NCBI GenBank assembly: GCA_039796495.1
Contig: JBDKJQ010000047.1
Location: 1 to 18,199 of the forward strand
Length of the DNA stretch: 18,199 bases
Origin: ARS1285 sp039796495
GTDB taxonomy: Archaea; Nanobdellota; Nanobdellia; Pacearchaeales; GW2011-AR1
Direction: 5' to 3'
Position 1 is the stretch's first letter. Each line of letters opens with the position of its first letter. Of the stretch, positions 6,945-12,590 are shown in pieces. The notes beneath the pieces were generated by a model. That model saw only the letters and a list, made by a program, of their open reading frames with translations, had not been told where the DNA came from and ran no database searches. The position numbers were made by a program, and so were the translations under genes.

Positions 6945-7193
6945 ATGGAAAAAAGGGTGATAAGAACTGAAAAATTTCTTAGCAAATTGAAAAAAATTGA
7001 TAAGTCATATCTTGATCGAGTTGAAAAATTGGTAGTAAAAATAATACATAATCCTGAGATAGGAAAACCTATGATGTATGATAGAAAAGGAACAAGAGAA
7101 TTGTATCTTAGTCCATTTCGGTTGTCCTATGTTTATTTTCCCCATGAAAACAAATTGATTTTTCTTGATATTTACCATAAAAATGAGCAGTAG
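6945..7193 (+). CDS. RelE/ParE-family toxin
   Basis: An 82-aa basic protein with the family layout: an N-terminal helical hairpin (EKFLSKLKKIDKSYLDRVEKLVVKI), HNPEIGKPMMYDRKGTRELYLSPFRLSYVYF, then FLDIYHKNEQ. The P-x-x-GKP loop, the basic RKGTREL strand, the conserved Arg of FRLSYVY and the terminal YHK are typical of the RelE group, whose members cleave mRNA on the ribosome; ParE members instead poison gyrase. The RelE-type end favours an mRNA interferase, by inference. It starts 1 nt after the antitoxin and ends with TAG. Confidence 0.85.
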   Translation: MEKRVIRTEKFLSKLKKIDKSYLDRVEKLVVKIIHNPEIGKPMMYDRKGTRELYLSPFRLSYVYFPHENKLIFLDIYHKNEQ

Positions 7194-7216
7194 ATAGTTT
7201 TTTAAACAACCTCTTT
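7193..7216 (+). promoter_or_regulatory. Promoter-like repeat upstream of the 266-aa gene
   Basis: GATAGTTTTTTAAA then CCTCTTTT, matching the element at 6717-6739. It starts on the last base of the toxin stop codon. A start near 7230 would leave about 28 nt of leader. Confidence 0.45.
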
Positions 7217-7257
7217 TTATTATTCCTACCCTCGGGAAAGAGTTCTGATATATTACG

Positions 7258-8058
7258 ATGACGGCAAAACAAAAAATTAAAGAAGCACAGCAAAAAGCAG
7301 CTTCGCAAGCTGCTCTTGGAGTTTTAGAAGAGAATAGGCACAATCTTGTCGAATTAAACAAGGTTTTTAATCAAACGCATTCATTGGACGCTTTTCTTGC
7401 GCTGCAAAATGGCGAATTGGTATTAATCATGCCGGCAACTAATAGGGAAGATACTACCTATGTAGAAACAGCGTTACTAAACTCAGTAGAGGACGCACTC
7501 AGTAGTTATAATCCTGAAAAACGCATGTGTGGAGGCTATCATTCATTTGCCCTGCAACCTTCTCGTAAAAAAAGATTACCGCGGTCATTAGAGCTGTCCG
7601 TTGATGGTTTATCATTTAATATTGGTATAACAAGAGCAAAGATTGATTTTGAAAATGATACGCAAGAGATAAAGGTAAGAACACGGCGAAGGCAATCTCA
7701 ACGAGAATCCCTTCCTCAATCAGAATGGTATCAGCCCTCAGTAAAAAAAGGGTTCGCGTTTGCGATAGATAGAAGTAACTATGATGAACAATATAAACTG
7801 CTCCCATTAACGAAAGAAACTCGTCCTTATTTTCCTGGATTAGAAGTTCCATTTACTTTGCAATACCAATCACTTGAGTTTCAAACGCATGTCACCTGTG
7901 CACCTGCTGAAAGAAAGAAGGGAGAGCTGGCTGGTACCTATATCTCAAAAGGGATAAGCAGCCTTTTTAGAACTCACCCTGAAGTACGAGACGCAGATAT
8001 CCTAGAAGTCAACGTTATTGCTCCTCGACAAAAATATAAAATTATCTCTTGCAAATAA
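7258..8058 (+). CDS. Hypothetical protein, 266 aa
   Basis: I do not recognise a family. The first about 35 residues are an Ala/Lys/Gln-rich amphipathic helix (MTAKQKIKEAQQKAASQAALG). The rest is mixed and probably beta-rich, with a strongly basic patch (KVRTRRRQSQRES) near residue 140-152 and no transmembrane segment, so it is likely cytosolic. Three Cys residues are scattered. It lies downstream of the toxin-antitoxin pair behind its own promoter-like repeat, and ends 4 nt before the stop of the convergent DUF5652-like gene. The link to the preceding ATPase/TA block is only positional. Confidence 0.65.
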   Translation: MTAKQKIKEAQQKAASQAALGVLEENRHNLVELNKVFNQTHSLDAFLALQNGELVLIMPATNREDTTYVETALLNSVEDALSSYNPEKRMCGGYHSFALQPSRKKRLPRSLELSVDGLSFNIGITRAKIDFENDTQEIKVRTRRRQSQRESLPQSEWYQPSVKKGFAFAIDRSNYDEQYKLLPLTKETRPYFPGLEVPFTLQYQSLEFQTHVTCAPAERKKGELAGTYISKGISSLFRTHPEVRDADILEVNVIAPRQKYKIISCK

Positions 8059-8062
8059 ATTT

Positions 8063-8338
8063 TTATTTTTTTCGTTTGGCTATGTTTCCTCTCTTCTCAC
8101 CAAATTTCATCTCAGAAAATACATACACATACAGAATCTCTAAAATACCCAGCGTATTTGTAAGCAGCAAGATGACAAACCAGAGAAGACTGCTTCGTCG
8201 CGCTGCTTTCCATAATGCAATCCCCTTCCATACAAATGACCAGAGAATAATCACAAAAAGAATTACGAGTGTTATTCCCAGGGGCAATCCAAAATTAGGC
8301 AGCAATCCCTCTAATTGTTGATACATCACCTCATTCAT
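8063..8338 (-). CDS. Small two-TM membrane protein (DUF5652-like)
   Basis: A 91-aa protein. TM1 is at about 18-38 (LGITLVILFVIILWSFVW) and TM2 at about 51-73. Between and after them lies WKGIALWKAARRSSLLWFVILLLTNTLGILEILYVYVFS. The LWKAAR and NTLGILEILY signatures are those of DUF5652, a small membrane family common in uncultured archaea and CPR bacteria and related to the phospholipase-D nuclease N-terminal membrane domain. Function unknown. It ends in a basic KRGNIAKRKK tail that would be cytosolic. A minus-strand box AGATTTAAAA at 8361-8370 is about 27 nt from the ATG, giving a leaderless start. Confidence 0.75.
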   Translation of the reverse strand: MNEVMYQQLEGLLPNFGLPLGITLVILFVIILWSFVWKGIALWKAARRSSLLWFVILLLTNTLGILEILYVYVFSEMKFGEKRGNIAKRKK

Positions 8339-8389
8339 CTTTCTATGAGGAAATTATTCTTTTTAAATCTGCACCCCGAATTCTCAACA

Positions 8390-8397
8390 TTTATAAA
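8390..8397 (+). promoter_or_regulatory. TATA box for the gene at 8422
   Basis: TTTATAAA centred about 28 nt before the ATG at 8422. The divergent box for the 8338 gene is at 8361-8370. Confidence 0.6.
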
Positions 8398-8421
8398 TTC
8401 TCCTTTGCTCATATAATAAAG

Positions 8422-8829
8422 ATGGTGTCGAAAATAAAAAGCGGCCAAAAAGAAAAAGAGAGTAAAAAAATAAAGCATAAATTTCTCAAGCAAATTGGTT
8501 TTGTCCTGCTTATAACAAGCATAGCAACTTTCATCGACTTTCTTGTCCATTCATCAAGTGCCTCGTTTTACGTTCCCTTTGAATATTATCAGAACAAGGT
8601 TATTTTTGCAACCATATGGGGTATGGTTATTTTATTTGTCGTAAGGAAAATGAAGAATATGCATCTCAAATCTTTCATATTTTCTTTGTTCATAGCAGCA
8701 GTCCTGCAGGTAAAATATTTTTTTCAGGGATATGATCTGTTCTTTGTAATCTTATTTTTGTTCCTGCACTTCCTCATGTTTTTAGTTCCTTCCTGGATAA
8801 TTTTTAACAAGTATAAAGAATATTTTTAA
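8422..8829 (+). CDS. Four-TM membrane protein, unknown function
   Basis: A 135-aa protein with a 22-residue very basic N-terminus (KSGQKEKESKKIKHK) followed by about four hydrophobic helices at roughly 25-45, 59-75, 82-100 and 105-127. FIDFLVHSSSASFYVPFEYYQNK, between helices one and two, has a His and several aromatics that may be conserved, but I cannot name a family. The stop codon is 1 nt before the ATG of the DUF445 gene, so the two are an operon and possibly a membrane pair. Confidence 0.7.
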   Translation: MVSKIKSGQKEKESKKIKHKFLKQIGFVLLITSIATFIDFLVHSSSASFYVPFEYYQNKVIFATIWGMVILFVVRKMKNMHLKSFIFSLFIAAVLQVKYFFQGYDLFFVILFLFLHFLMFLVPSWIIFNKYKEYF

Positions 8830-8830
8830 C

Positions 8831-9235
8831 ATGGAACTTAATTTCTTTCTAATTCCAATAATCGGATTTATCATTGGATATGTCACAAATTGGATCGCTA
8901 TTGTGATGTTGTTCCACCCACGTCAGAAGATACTGGGAATGCAGGGAGTTATTCCAAAACGAAAACTTCTTCTTGCAAAAAAGATCAGCGAGATAACCCC
9001 GGAAATTATGCCTCCGTATTTTAAGCAACTGGAAAAAATCCCCCTCATCGGCAGAAAGATCATTGAGGCGTTCAAGCAGTCCGTGGAAACACAGATACAC
9101 TCTTTGTCGGATGAGCAACTCGAGCAAATGACCTATAAAGTCTTAAAACAGGAATTTTTCTTCATAGAATTCATCGGAGGAATTTTGGGATTTCTCATTG
9201 GATTAATCCAGTTAGGAATTGCAGTCTGGATGTAA
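8831..9235 (+). CDS. Miniature DUF445 membrane protein
   Basis: A 134-aa protein. The N-terminal GFIIGYVTNWIAIVMLFHPRQKILGMQGVIPKRKLLLAKKISE is the hallmark of DUF445 (YheB/YjiN-like): a G-x-x-TN-x-xAI helix followed by the F-x-P...GxxP+R+ loop. The C-terminal FIGGILGFLIGLIQLGIAVW is the family's closing membrane hairpin. Typical members are about 200 to 400 residues with a long helical central domain, reduced here to about 50 residues (residues 45-108). Function is unknown in the family. It is in an operon with the preceding four-TM gene and starts 1 nt after it. Confidence 0.8.
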   Translation: MELNFFLIPIIGFIIGYVTNWIAIVMLFHPRQKILGMQGVIPKRKLLLAKKISEITPEIMPPYFKQLEKIPLIGRKIIEAFKQSVETQIHSLSDEQLEQMTYKVLKQEFFFIEFIGGILGFLIGLIQLGIAVWM

Positions 9236-9243
9236 AAAATAAT

Positions 9244-9389
9244 TTATAGAGGACTTTGAATAACCTCATTTCCGAAGTCTTCAAATCTTTTAGATTTGAA
9301 TGAATCAGGAATCTCAATTCCTGAGGAAATTTTGGTCAAAGTCCTTCTTAGAGAGTTTTGAAAAACCTAAAATTCAAAACTCTCTATAA
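9244..9389. repeat. 146-bp hairpin-rich element with imperfect terminal inverted repeats (MITE-like)
   Basis: The ends TTATAGAGGACTTTGAA (9244-9260) and the complement of 9373-9389 agree at 14 of 17 positions. Inside are AGGACTTTGA/TCAAAGTCCT (9250-9259 with 9336-9345), TTCAAATCT/AGATTTGAA (9280-9288 with 9292-9300), TCAGGAAT/ATTCCTGA (9305-9312 with 9317-9324), and a perfect 14-bp stem (9349-9362 with 9373-9386, loop 9363-9372). The left and right hairpins also resemble each other in direct orientation (15 of 19 bases, 9249-9267 versus 9350-9368). It has no ORF, and no target-site duplication is obvious. It could instead be a bulky terminator or a structured RNA. Confidence 0.5.
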
Positions 9390-9398
9390 CCCAACAAT

Positions 9399-9407
9399 CT
9401 TTAAAAG
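9399..9407 (+). promoter_or_regulatory. TATA box for the 97-aa gene
   Basis: CTTTAAAAG. It is about 26 nt from the ATG at 9429 and 20 nt from the ATG at 9423, so the real leaderless start may be the second Met (MDDTPPFYKG). Confidence 0.5.
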
Positions 9408-9422
9408 TAAAAATCAATCTGT

Positions 9423-9716
9423 ATGCAGATGGACGATACTCCCCCATTTTATAAAGGAAGCGAAGGATTTGCAGAAGTACTGAAAAACGAAAGATTATCT
9501 CGTCCGGGAAGAGTAATCAGAGTGTATAATTATGCAGCAAATGCAAGAGACGAAGTAGTCTATGTTATCGGTACTGAAAAGCAATTATTTGATACTGGTG
9601 GAAACAAGGTCAATGCACAAGACGTTCTTTCAGAGGATGCTGCACCTAATGGCTGGAGCGTTGAAGGACTTGAACTTAATTTGCTATCCGATGAAGAACT
9701 AAGAAAATTAATCTAA
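9423..9716 (+). CDS. Hypothetical protein, 97 aa
   Basis: A soluble acidic protein beginning MQMDDTPPFYKGSEGF and containing VIRVYNYAANARDEVVYVIGTEKQLFDTGGNKVNAQDVL. It is likely a small beta-rich domain followed by a C-terminal helix (LLSDEELRKLI). I do not recognise a family. It lies just after the hairpin-rich element and overlaps the convergent LemA gene at the stop codons (CTAA at 9713-9716). An alternative start at 9429 is favoured by promoter spacing. Confidence 0.6.
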   Translation: MQMDDTPPFYKGSEGFAEVLKNERLSRPGRVIRVYNYAANARDEVVYVIGTEKQLFDTGGNKVNAQDVLSEDAAPNGWSVEGLELNLLSDEELRKLI

Positions 9717-10267
9717 AACTCAACCTTCGGCATATTCCGCTCACTCTCAGAAATTTTTAGATATTGTTTTTTCTGTCTGCCGTATAGCTTGAAAAAGAAA
9801 ACGCCGGGAAATTGTTCTGAAGCATTTTCATACTCAAGTATGGAATCATTGTAATACTGTCGTGCATAGGCAACTTTGTCCTCGATTGCCGATAATTCCT
9901 GCTGCAGTTGCAAAAAGTTTTCATTTGCGCGCAATTGCGGATAATTCTCAGCGATGGCAAAAATAGATTTTAACGCATTCTGCAACTTATCACCTGCCTT
10001 AACTTTTTTATCAAGGGTTCCGCCCTTCAATAGTTCAGCACGTGCTTTCGTCACTGACTCCATGATCGATTTTTCATGTTTGGCATATCCTTTCACTGTG
10101 TTGACAAGCGTAGGGACAAGGTCAGCTCGTTTTTTGAGTTGCACGTCAATTTGAGAGGCACTGTTGTCAATCCTGTTTTCAAGAACAATAAAGCGATTGT
10201 AATAATACACTGCAATGAGAACAACAAGTGCGACAATTCCAAGTAAAATCCACAGCCAGAGTGCCAT
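9713..10267 (-). CDS. lemA: LemA family protein
   Basis: A 184-aa protein, the usual length for LemA. It has an N-terminal TM helix (residues about 3-22), then YYNRFIVLENRIDNSASQIDVQLKKRADLVPTLVNTVKGYAKHE. The N/D-x-I/V-D-x-Q-L-x-x-R-x-D-L-x-P-x-L-V-x-x-V-K-G segment is the family signature. A long helical bundle follows, ending YYNDSILEYENASEQFPG...F. LemA proteins are membrane-anchored with the bundle outside the cytosol; the role is poorly known, with envelope stress or protease partnership suggested. Here it is alone, without the HtpX or TPM-domain partner often found. A box TTTATAAAT lies about 28 nt before the ATG, so it is leaderless. It stops with TAG. Confidence 0.92.
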   Translation of the reverse strand: MALWLWILLGIVALVVLIAVYYYNRFIVLENRIDNSASQIDVQLKKRADLVPTLVNTVKGYAKHEKSIMESVTKARAELLKGGTLDKKVKAGDKLQNALKSIFAIAENYPQLRANENFLQLQQELSAIEDKVAYARQYYNDSILEYENASEQFPGVFFFKLYGRQKKQYLKISESERNMPKVEF

Positions 10268-10289
10268 GAGCTATCTACAAGCCGCCACT

Positions 10290-10299
10290 TTATAAATAT
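10290..10299. promoter_or_regulatory. Palindromic TATA box, lemA promoter and possible divergent promoter
   Basis: TTTATAAATA. On the minus strand it serves lemA. Because TTTATAAA is self-complementary it could also fire rightward, with a start near 10320 that would cover the structured segment at 10340-10425. Confidence 0.5.
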
Positions 10300-10319
10300 T
10301 AGTAATATTCTGCTCTGTC

Positions 10320-10440
10320 CAGAGGGGTAATTTTGATATATAGCAAAGGACGCTGCCCTTTCCCTACGTGCGCCTTTGCTATCAAGGGAAAGACATACCA
10401 AATCGGTGAAAAATTAATGTCTTTCACTATAAAATAACAA
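10320..10440 (+). ncRNA. Candidate structured RNA (two stem-loops with an alternative pairing)
   Basis: A locally GC-rich stretch in an AT-rich, gene-free region. Stem A pairs 10340-10349 with 10373-10382 (ATAGCAAAGG/CCTTTGCTAT) and continues past a bulged A as 10351-10353 with 10370-10372, 13 bp in all with a 16-nt loop. Stem C pairs 10388-10396 with 10417-10425 (GAAAGACAT/ATGTCTTTC, 9 bp). The loop of A contains CTTTCCCT (10358-10365), complementary to AGGGAAAG (10385-10392), which overlaps the 5' arm of C. The last pairing excludes the other two, so a two-state fold is possible. Strand is uncertain; plus is chosen because of the palindromic TATA at 10290. No known RNA family is recognised. 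Confidence 0.4.
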
Positions 10441-10470
10441 AATTTTATCAAACTTGTTTCGTAAGACTAG

Positions 10471-10556
10471 AGAAATCTTTTGATTTCTTGCGCACAGAAA
10501 ATTATTTTATTTTCTGTGTTTTGCAAATTTTTCTTGGCCAGTGTTCCGCCGGCCAA
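10471..10556. repeat. Cluster of three hairpins in a gene-free region
   Basis: AGAAATC/GATTTCT (10471-10477 with 10482-10488), CACAGAAAAT/ATTTTCTGTG (10493-10502 with 10509-10518, 10 bp) and TTGGCC/GGCCAA (10534-10539 with 10551-10556). Together with 10320-10440 this accounts for most of the 326-bp gap between lemA and the gene at 10594. I see no ORF of interest in it. The cluster ends just before the next promoter. Confidence 0.5.
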
Positions 10557-10561
10557 AGCAT

Positions 10562-10573
10562 AATATTTAAAAG
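10562..10573 (+). promoter_or_regulatory. TATA box for the gene at 10594
   Basis: AATATTTAAAAG, centred about 26 nt before the ATG at 10594 (leaderless). Confidence 0.6.
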
Positions 10574-10593
10574 ATAAATTTCCATTAAGACCT

Positions 10594-10983
10594 ATGGATA
10601 AAAAGAAATCAAAGAGGATGCATCGAATTTTTTTCACATTGCTCATACTATTTATCATTTCCTTATCATTTTTTATACTCTCAGAAACCATAACCAAATA
10701 CGCCGGATTTTTGGTATTTGAAGATACGCGTGAAGAATCAACGCTTGATTGCCTGAAAAGCAAGCACATTTTTTTATTCATCAACGACGATGACAGCACA
10801 CAGGCAATCGCATCAGAAAAGGCATCGCAATATCTGAATGCTGTTGCAATTTTCAACTGCAGAAGAAATAGCGAAATCTGTAGTTCATTAGGTATAACTA
10901 AGTTCCCAACCTGGGTAGTCGAAGCACAAGGAATTCAAGGCGACATCACGCAAGAACAATTGATCGAGTTTGCAGGGTGTTAA
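10594..10983 (+). CDS. Membrane-anchored degenerate thioredoxin-fold protein
   Basis: A 129-aa protein with a basic start (MDKKKSKRMHR), one TM helix at about 11-30 and an external domain. HIFLFINDDD (about 58-67), then AVAIFNC...ICSSLGITKFPTWVV (about 84-109) and a final LIEFAGC resemble a thioredoxin fold with its cis-Pro strand (FPTW). The position where CxxC would follow the first strand reads DDDS, so the classical redox centre is missing. Cys53, Cys89, Cys96 and Cys129 remain. The layout recalls the thioredoxin-like domains attached to VKOR proteins (GIxxxPTW...L...GC). An inactive or structural disulfide-handling role outside the cell is inferred. Confidence 0.6.
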   Translation: MDKKKSKRMHRIFFTLLILFIISLSFFILSETITKYAGFLVFEDTREESTLDCLKSKHIFLFINDDDSTQAIASEKASQYLNAVAIFNCRRNSEICSSLGITKFPTWVVEAQGIQGDITQEQLIEFAGC

Positions 10984-10991
10984 TTATTGCG

Positions 10992-11285
10992 TTATCTTTT
11001 TTCTGAAAGTTCAATTTCTATTCCTTTCGTTAATCTTGTAGAGATGTTGTATGAGAACGCAATGACGAGACCCGACGCAAAACCTCCAATGGCATAGGCA
11101 AGCGGATATATTAAAAATATCTGTGTATAGGTCAGTTGTGCAATGCTTGGATTTACCAGCATAAGAAATGTCTGATTTGTTTTAAAGAACGTGAAGACCA
11201 GTGAAACAAAAATTCCGAATACAAGATAAAGCAATGCCAGCGTATATGCCAAAGACAACGGAGAAATTTTTTGTATGCGAACCAT
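10992..11285 (-). CDS. Small two-TM membrane protein (DUF3566-like)
   Basis: A 97-aa protein: VRIQKISPLSLAYTLALLYLVFGIFVSLVFTFF (TM1 about 11-33), then IYPLAYAIGGFASGLVIAFSYNISTRLTKGIEIELSEKR (TM2 about 59-80). The ending SYN...R...GIEIEL, following a glycine-rich helix, matches DUF3566-type transmembrane proteins (YNxxxxxxGGIxxxL). Function unknown. A minus-strand TATA (ATTTATAAAT) at 11309-11318 is about 28 nt before the ATG, and a weak GGAAAG lies in between. It is divergent from the four-TM gene at 11384 and convergent with the thioredoxin-like gene. Confidence 0.65.
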   Translation of the reverse strand: MVRIQKISPLSLAYTLALLYLVFGIFVSLVFTFFKTNQTFLMLVNPSIAQLTYTQIFLIYPLAYAIGGFASGLVIAFSYNISTRLTKGIEIELSEKR

Positions 11286-11308
11286 CTTTCCATTAAAAAT
11301 AACATCCG

Positions 11309-11318
11309 ATTTATAAAT
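11309..11318 (-). promoter_or_regulatory. TATA box for the gene ending at 11285
   Basis: ATTTATAAAT, about 28 nt upstream of the ATG. Confidence 0.5.
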
Positions 11319-11354
11319 GTTGCTTTACAATCCATCCACTCACCCCCACAAATT

Positions 11355-11366
11355 CTTTTAAATAAG
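11355..11366 (+). promoter_or_regulatory. TATA box for the gene at 11384
   Basis: CTTTTAAATAAG, about 24 nt before the ATG at 11384 (leaderless). Confidence 0.6.
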
Positions 11367-11383
11367 AGTTTGCTCATACTCTC

Positions 11384-11836
11384 ATGAATATTCAGAGAGT
11401 AAAGCAGGGCGCAAGCATCACTTTTTACAACGGTCTGTACATGATTTTTCTCGGGATATTTTTTGTTTTTTTTGCCAACTTCAACATGAAAAATAATTTT
11501 AACGGTATTGACCAACTCTGGGGATTTTTTCTCAAATACAATGCAGACATATCCTATCTATTTGTATTGTTCAACATCCTCATCGGGATTTTTCTGATTG
11601 CAAGCGGTATTTTTATTATGTATCTCTCCGATTTTATTTACAAAAGAAAGGAAAAATTCACCTGGGTCGTCCTCTTCCTGTCAGGAATCATCGGATGGGC
11701 AGGACTACTCACTGTTTTTATCCTGATGAAAAACATTATTCTTATCATCCTGACCTTCATCGGATGGGCAGGCTTTGTATTCGGCATGCTGCTTCCCATC
11801 AAATACTATCTGGAAAAAGAGTATAGAGAGTACTAA
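11384..11836 (+). CDS. Four-TM membrane protein, unknown function
   Basis: A 150-aa protein with TM segments at about 12-32, 57-82, 93-113 and 117-139. It has a short basic loop between the second and third helices (YKRKEK) and a charged C-terminal tail (YYLEKEYREY). FLSGIIGWAGLL and LTFIGWAGFVFG form an internal repeat of IIGWAG-type turns in helices three and four. No family is recognised. It is leaderless behind its own TATA box and is followed by a T-rich tract and the uS10 promoter, so it is probably monocistronic. Confidence 0.65.
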   Translation: MNIQRVKQGASITFYNGLYMIFLGIFFVFFANFNMKNNFNGIDQLWGFFLKYNADISYLFVLFNILIGIFLIASGIFIMYLSDFIYKRKEKFTWVVLFLSGIIGWAGLLTVFILMKNIILIILTFIGWAGFVFGMLLPIKYYLEKEYREY

Positions 11837-11862
11837 TTTCCTCCTTTTTCAAAACAGCAAGA

Positions 11863-11872
11863 TTTTTAAATA
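11863..11872 (+). promoter_or_regulatory. TATA box of the uS10 unit
   Basis: TTTTTAAATA. A start near 11890 gives a short leader whose first feature is GAGGT (11891-11895), ahead of the 16-codon ORF at 11905. Confidence 0.55.
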
Positions 11873-11904
11873 AGATTTTTAATCTAATAAGAGGTTAAAG
11901 GCAT

Positions 11905-11955
11905 ATGTCAAATAAAGAAAATCCTAGATTTTCTAATTTGCCATTTTACAAATAA
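11905..11955 (+). CDS. 16-codon leader ORF upstream of uS10
   Basis: ATG at 11905, TAA at 11953-11955, encoding MSNKENPRFSNLPFYK. It has its own ribosome binding site GAGGT at 11891-11895 (9 nt spacing), whereas the uS10 ATG 1 nt after its stop has none. It is in a different frame from uS10, so it is not an N-terminal extension. The natural reading is a leader peptide whose translation delivers ribosomes to uS10. Coding status cannot be proved from one genome. Confidence 0.45.
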   Translation: MSNKENPRFSNLPFYK

Positions 11956-11956
11956 A

Positions 11957-12265
11957 ATGTCAAAAGTAAGAATCAAATTAAAAAGCATGAACATCGATGA
12001 TCTGAATAAGATTTGTTTTCAGATCAAGGACATAGCAGGACGCTTAGGTATTCCTATCAGCGGGCCAGTGCCTCTTCCGACAAAAAAACTGAAAATCACA
12101 ACACGAAAATCCCCCTGTGGCAACGGAACTGCAACCTTTGATAATTTCGAGATGCGGATTCATTCACGGGTTATAGACCTTCCTGCAGACGACCGCGTGC
12201 TTCACTCAGTCATGCGACTATATGTTCCGAGAAATATTAACATTAAAATTGAGATGAAGGATTGA
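11957..12265 (+). CDS. rps10: Small ribosomal subunit protein uS10, archaeal type
   Basis: A 102-aa protein, the archaeal/eukaryotic S10 length. It contains SKVRIKLKSMNIDDLNKICFQIKDIAGRLGI, then SGPVPLPTKKLKITTRKSPCGNGTATFDNFEMRIHSRVIDL and VMRLYVPRNINIKIEM. The GPxPLPTK and FEMRIHxRxIDL segments are diagnostic. It is part of the 30S head. In most archaea rps10 lies downstream of the EF-1A gene; here it stands apart, preceded by a four-TM gene and the 16-codon leader ORF, and followed 1 nt after its stop by an unknown 107-aa gene. Confidence 0.97.
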   Translation: MSKVRIKLKSMNIDDLNKICFQIKDIAGRLGIPISGPVPLPTKKLKITTRKSPCGNGTATFDNFEMRIHSRVIDLPADDRVLHSVMRLYVPRNINIKIEMKD

Positions 12266-12266
12266 T

Positions 12267-12590
12267 ATGAATACAGAGCTAGCATACACAACTACTGATT
12301 TGTTTATTGATTTAAGAGGATATAATCCGCAGGTATACGACATACCGCAAGATCCGTCACAAAGAGCAGAGATAGTGCCATTAGAAAGATTAAGCAGATT
12401 AGAACAGGCAAACCTTCCTTTGAAGTATCTACCATTTGAGATACTCCATCAAAAATGGAACGGCGGATGGTTTCCAAAAGACATAACAACCTTAGAAGGG
12501 CAAACTCTGGCAAGAATAGAAGCAAAAACTCCTGATAAAAAACTAATCATCCAACTAACCCCTGCCGGCCGTGAATATTTAACAGACTAA
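12267..12590 (+). CDS. Hypothetical protein, 107 aa, co-transcribed with uS10
   Basis: A soluble protein beginning MNTELAYTTTDLFIDLRGYNPQVYDIP. The C-terminal KLIIQLTPAGREYL resembles the wing end of winged-helix proteins, but nothing else supports that fold, so it is left unnamed. It starts 1 nt after the uS10 stop and overlaps the convergent ferredoxin gene at the stop codons (CTAA). Function unknown; translation is probably coupled to uS10. Confidence 0.6.
   Translation: MNTELAYTTTDLFIDLRGYNPQVYDIPQDPSQRAEIVPLERLSRLEQANLPLKYLPFEILHQKWNGGWFPKDITTLEGQTLARIEAKTPDKKLIIQLTPAGREYLTD

Noticed and set aside
10340..10392. A classical H-type pseudoknot from the 13-bp stem and the 8-bp loop pairing
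   Set aside because: Only 2 nt would have to cross 13 bp of stem one, which is not sterically possible; alternative folding is reported instead.
10093..10401. A 102-codon minus-strand frame covering the lemA promoter and the structured segment
   Set aside because: It overlaps lemA out of frame, crosses the TATA box, and its translation resembles no protein.
10467..10856. A 129-codon minus-strand frame opposite the thioredoxin-like gene
   Set aside because: Antisense shadow; the plus-strand frame has a promoter, a TM helix and a recognisable fold.
11905..11955. The 16-codon ORF as an N-terminal extension of uS10
   Set aside because: It is in a different frame from uS10 and ends with its own stop codon before the uS10 ATG.
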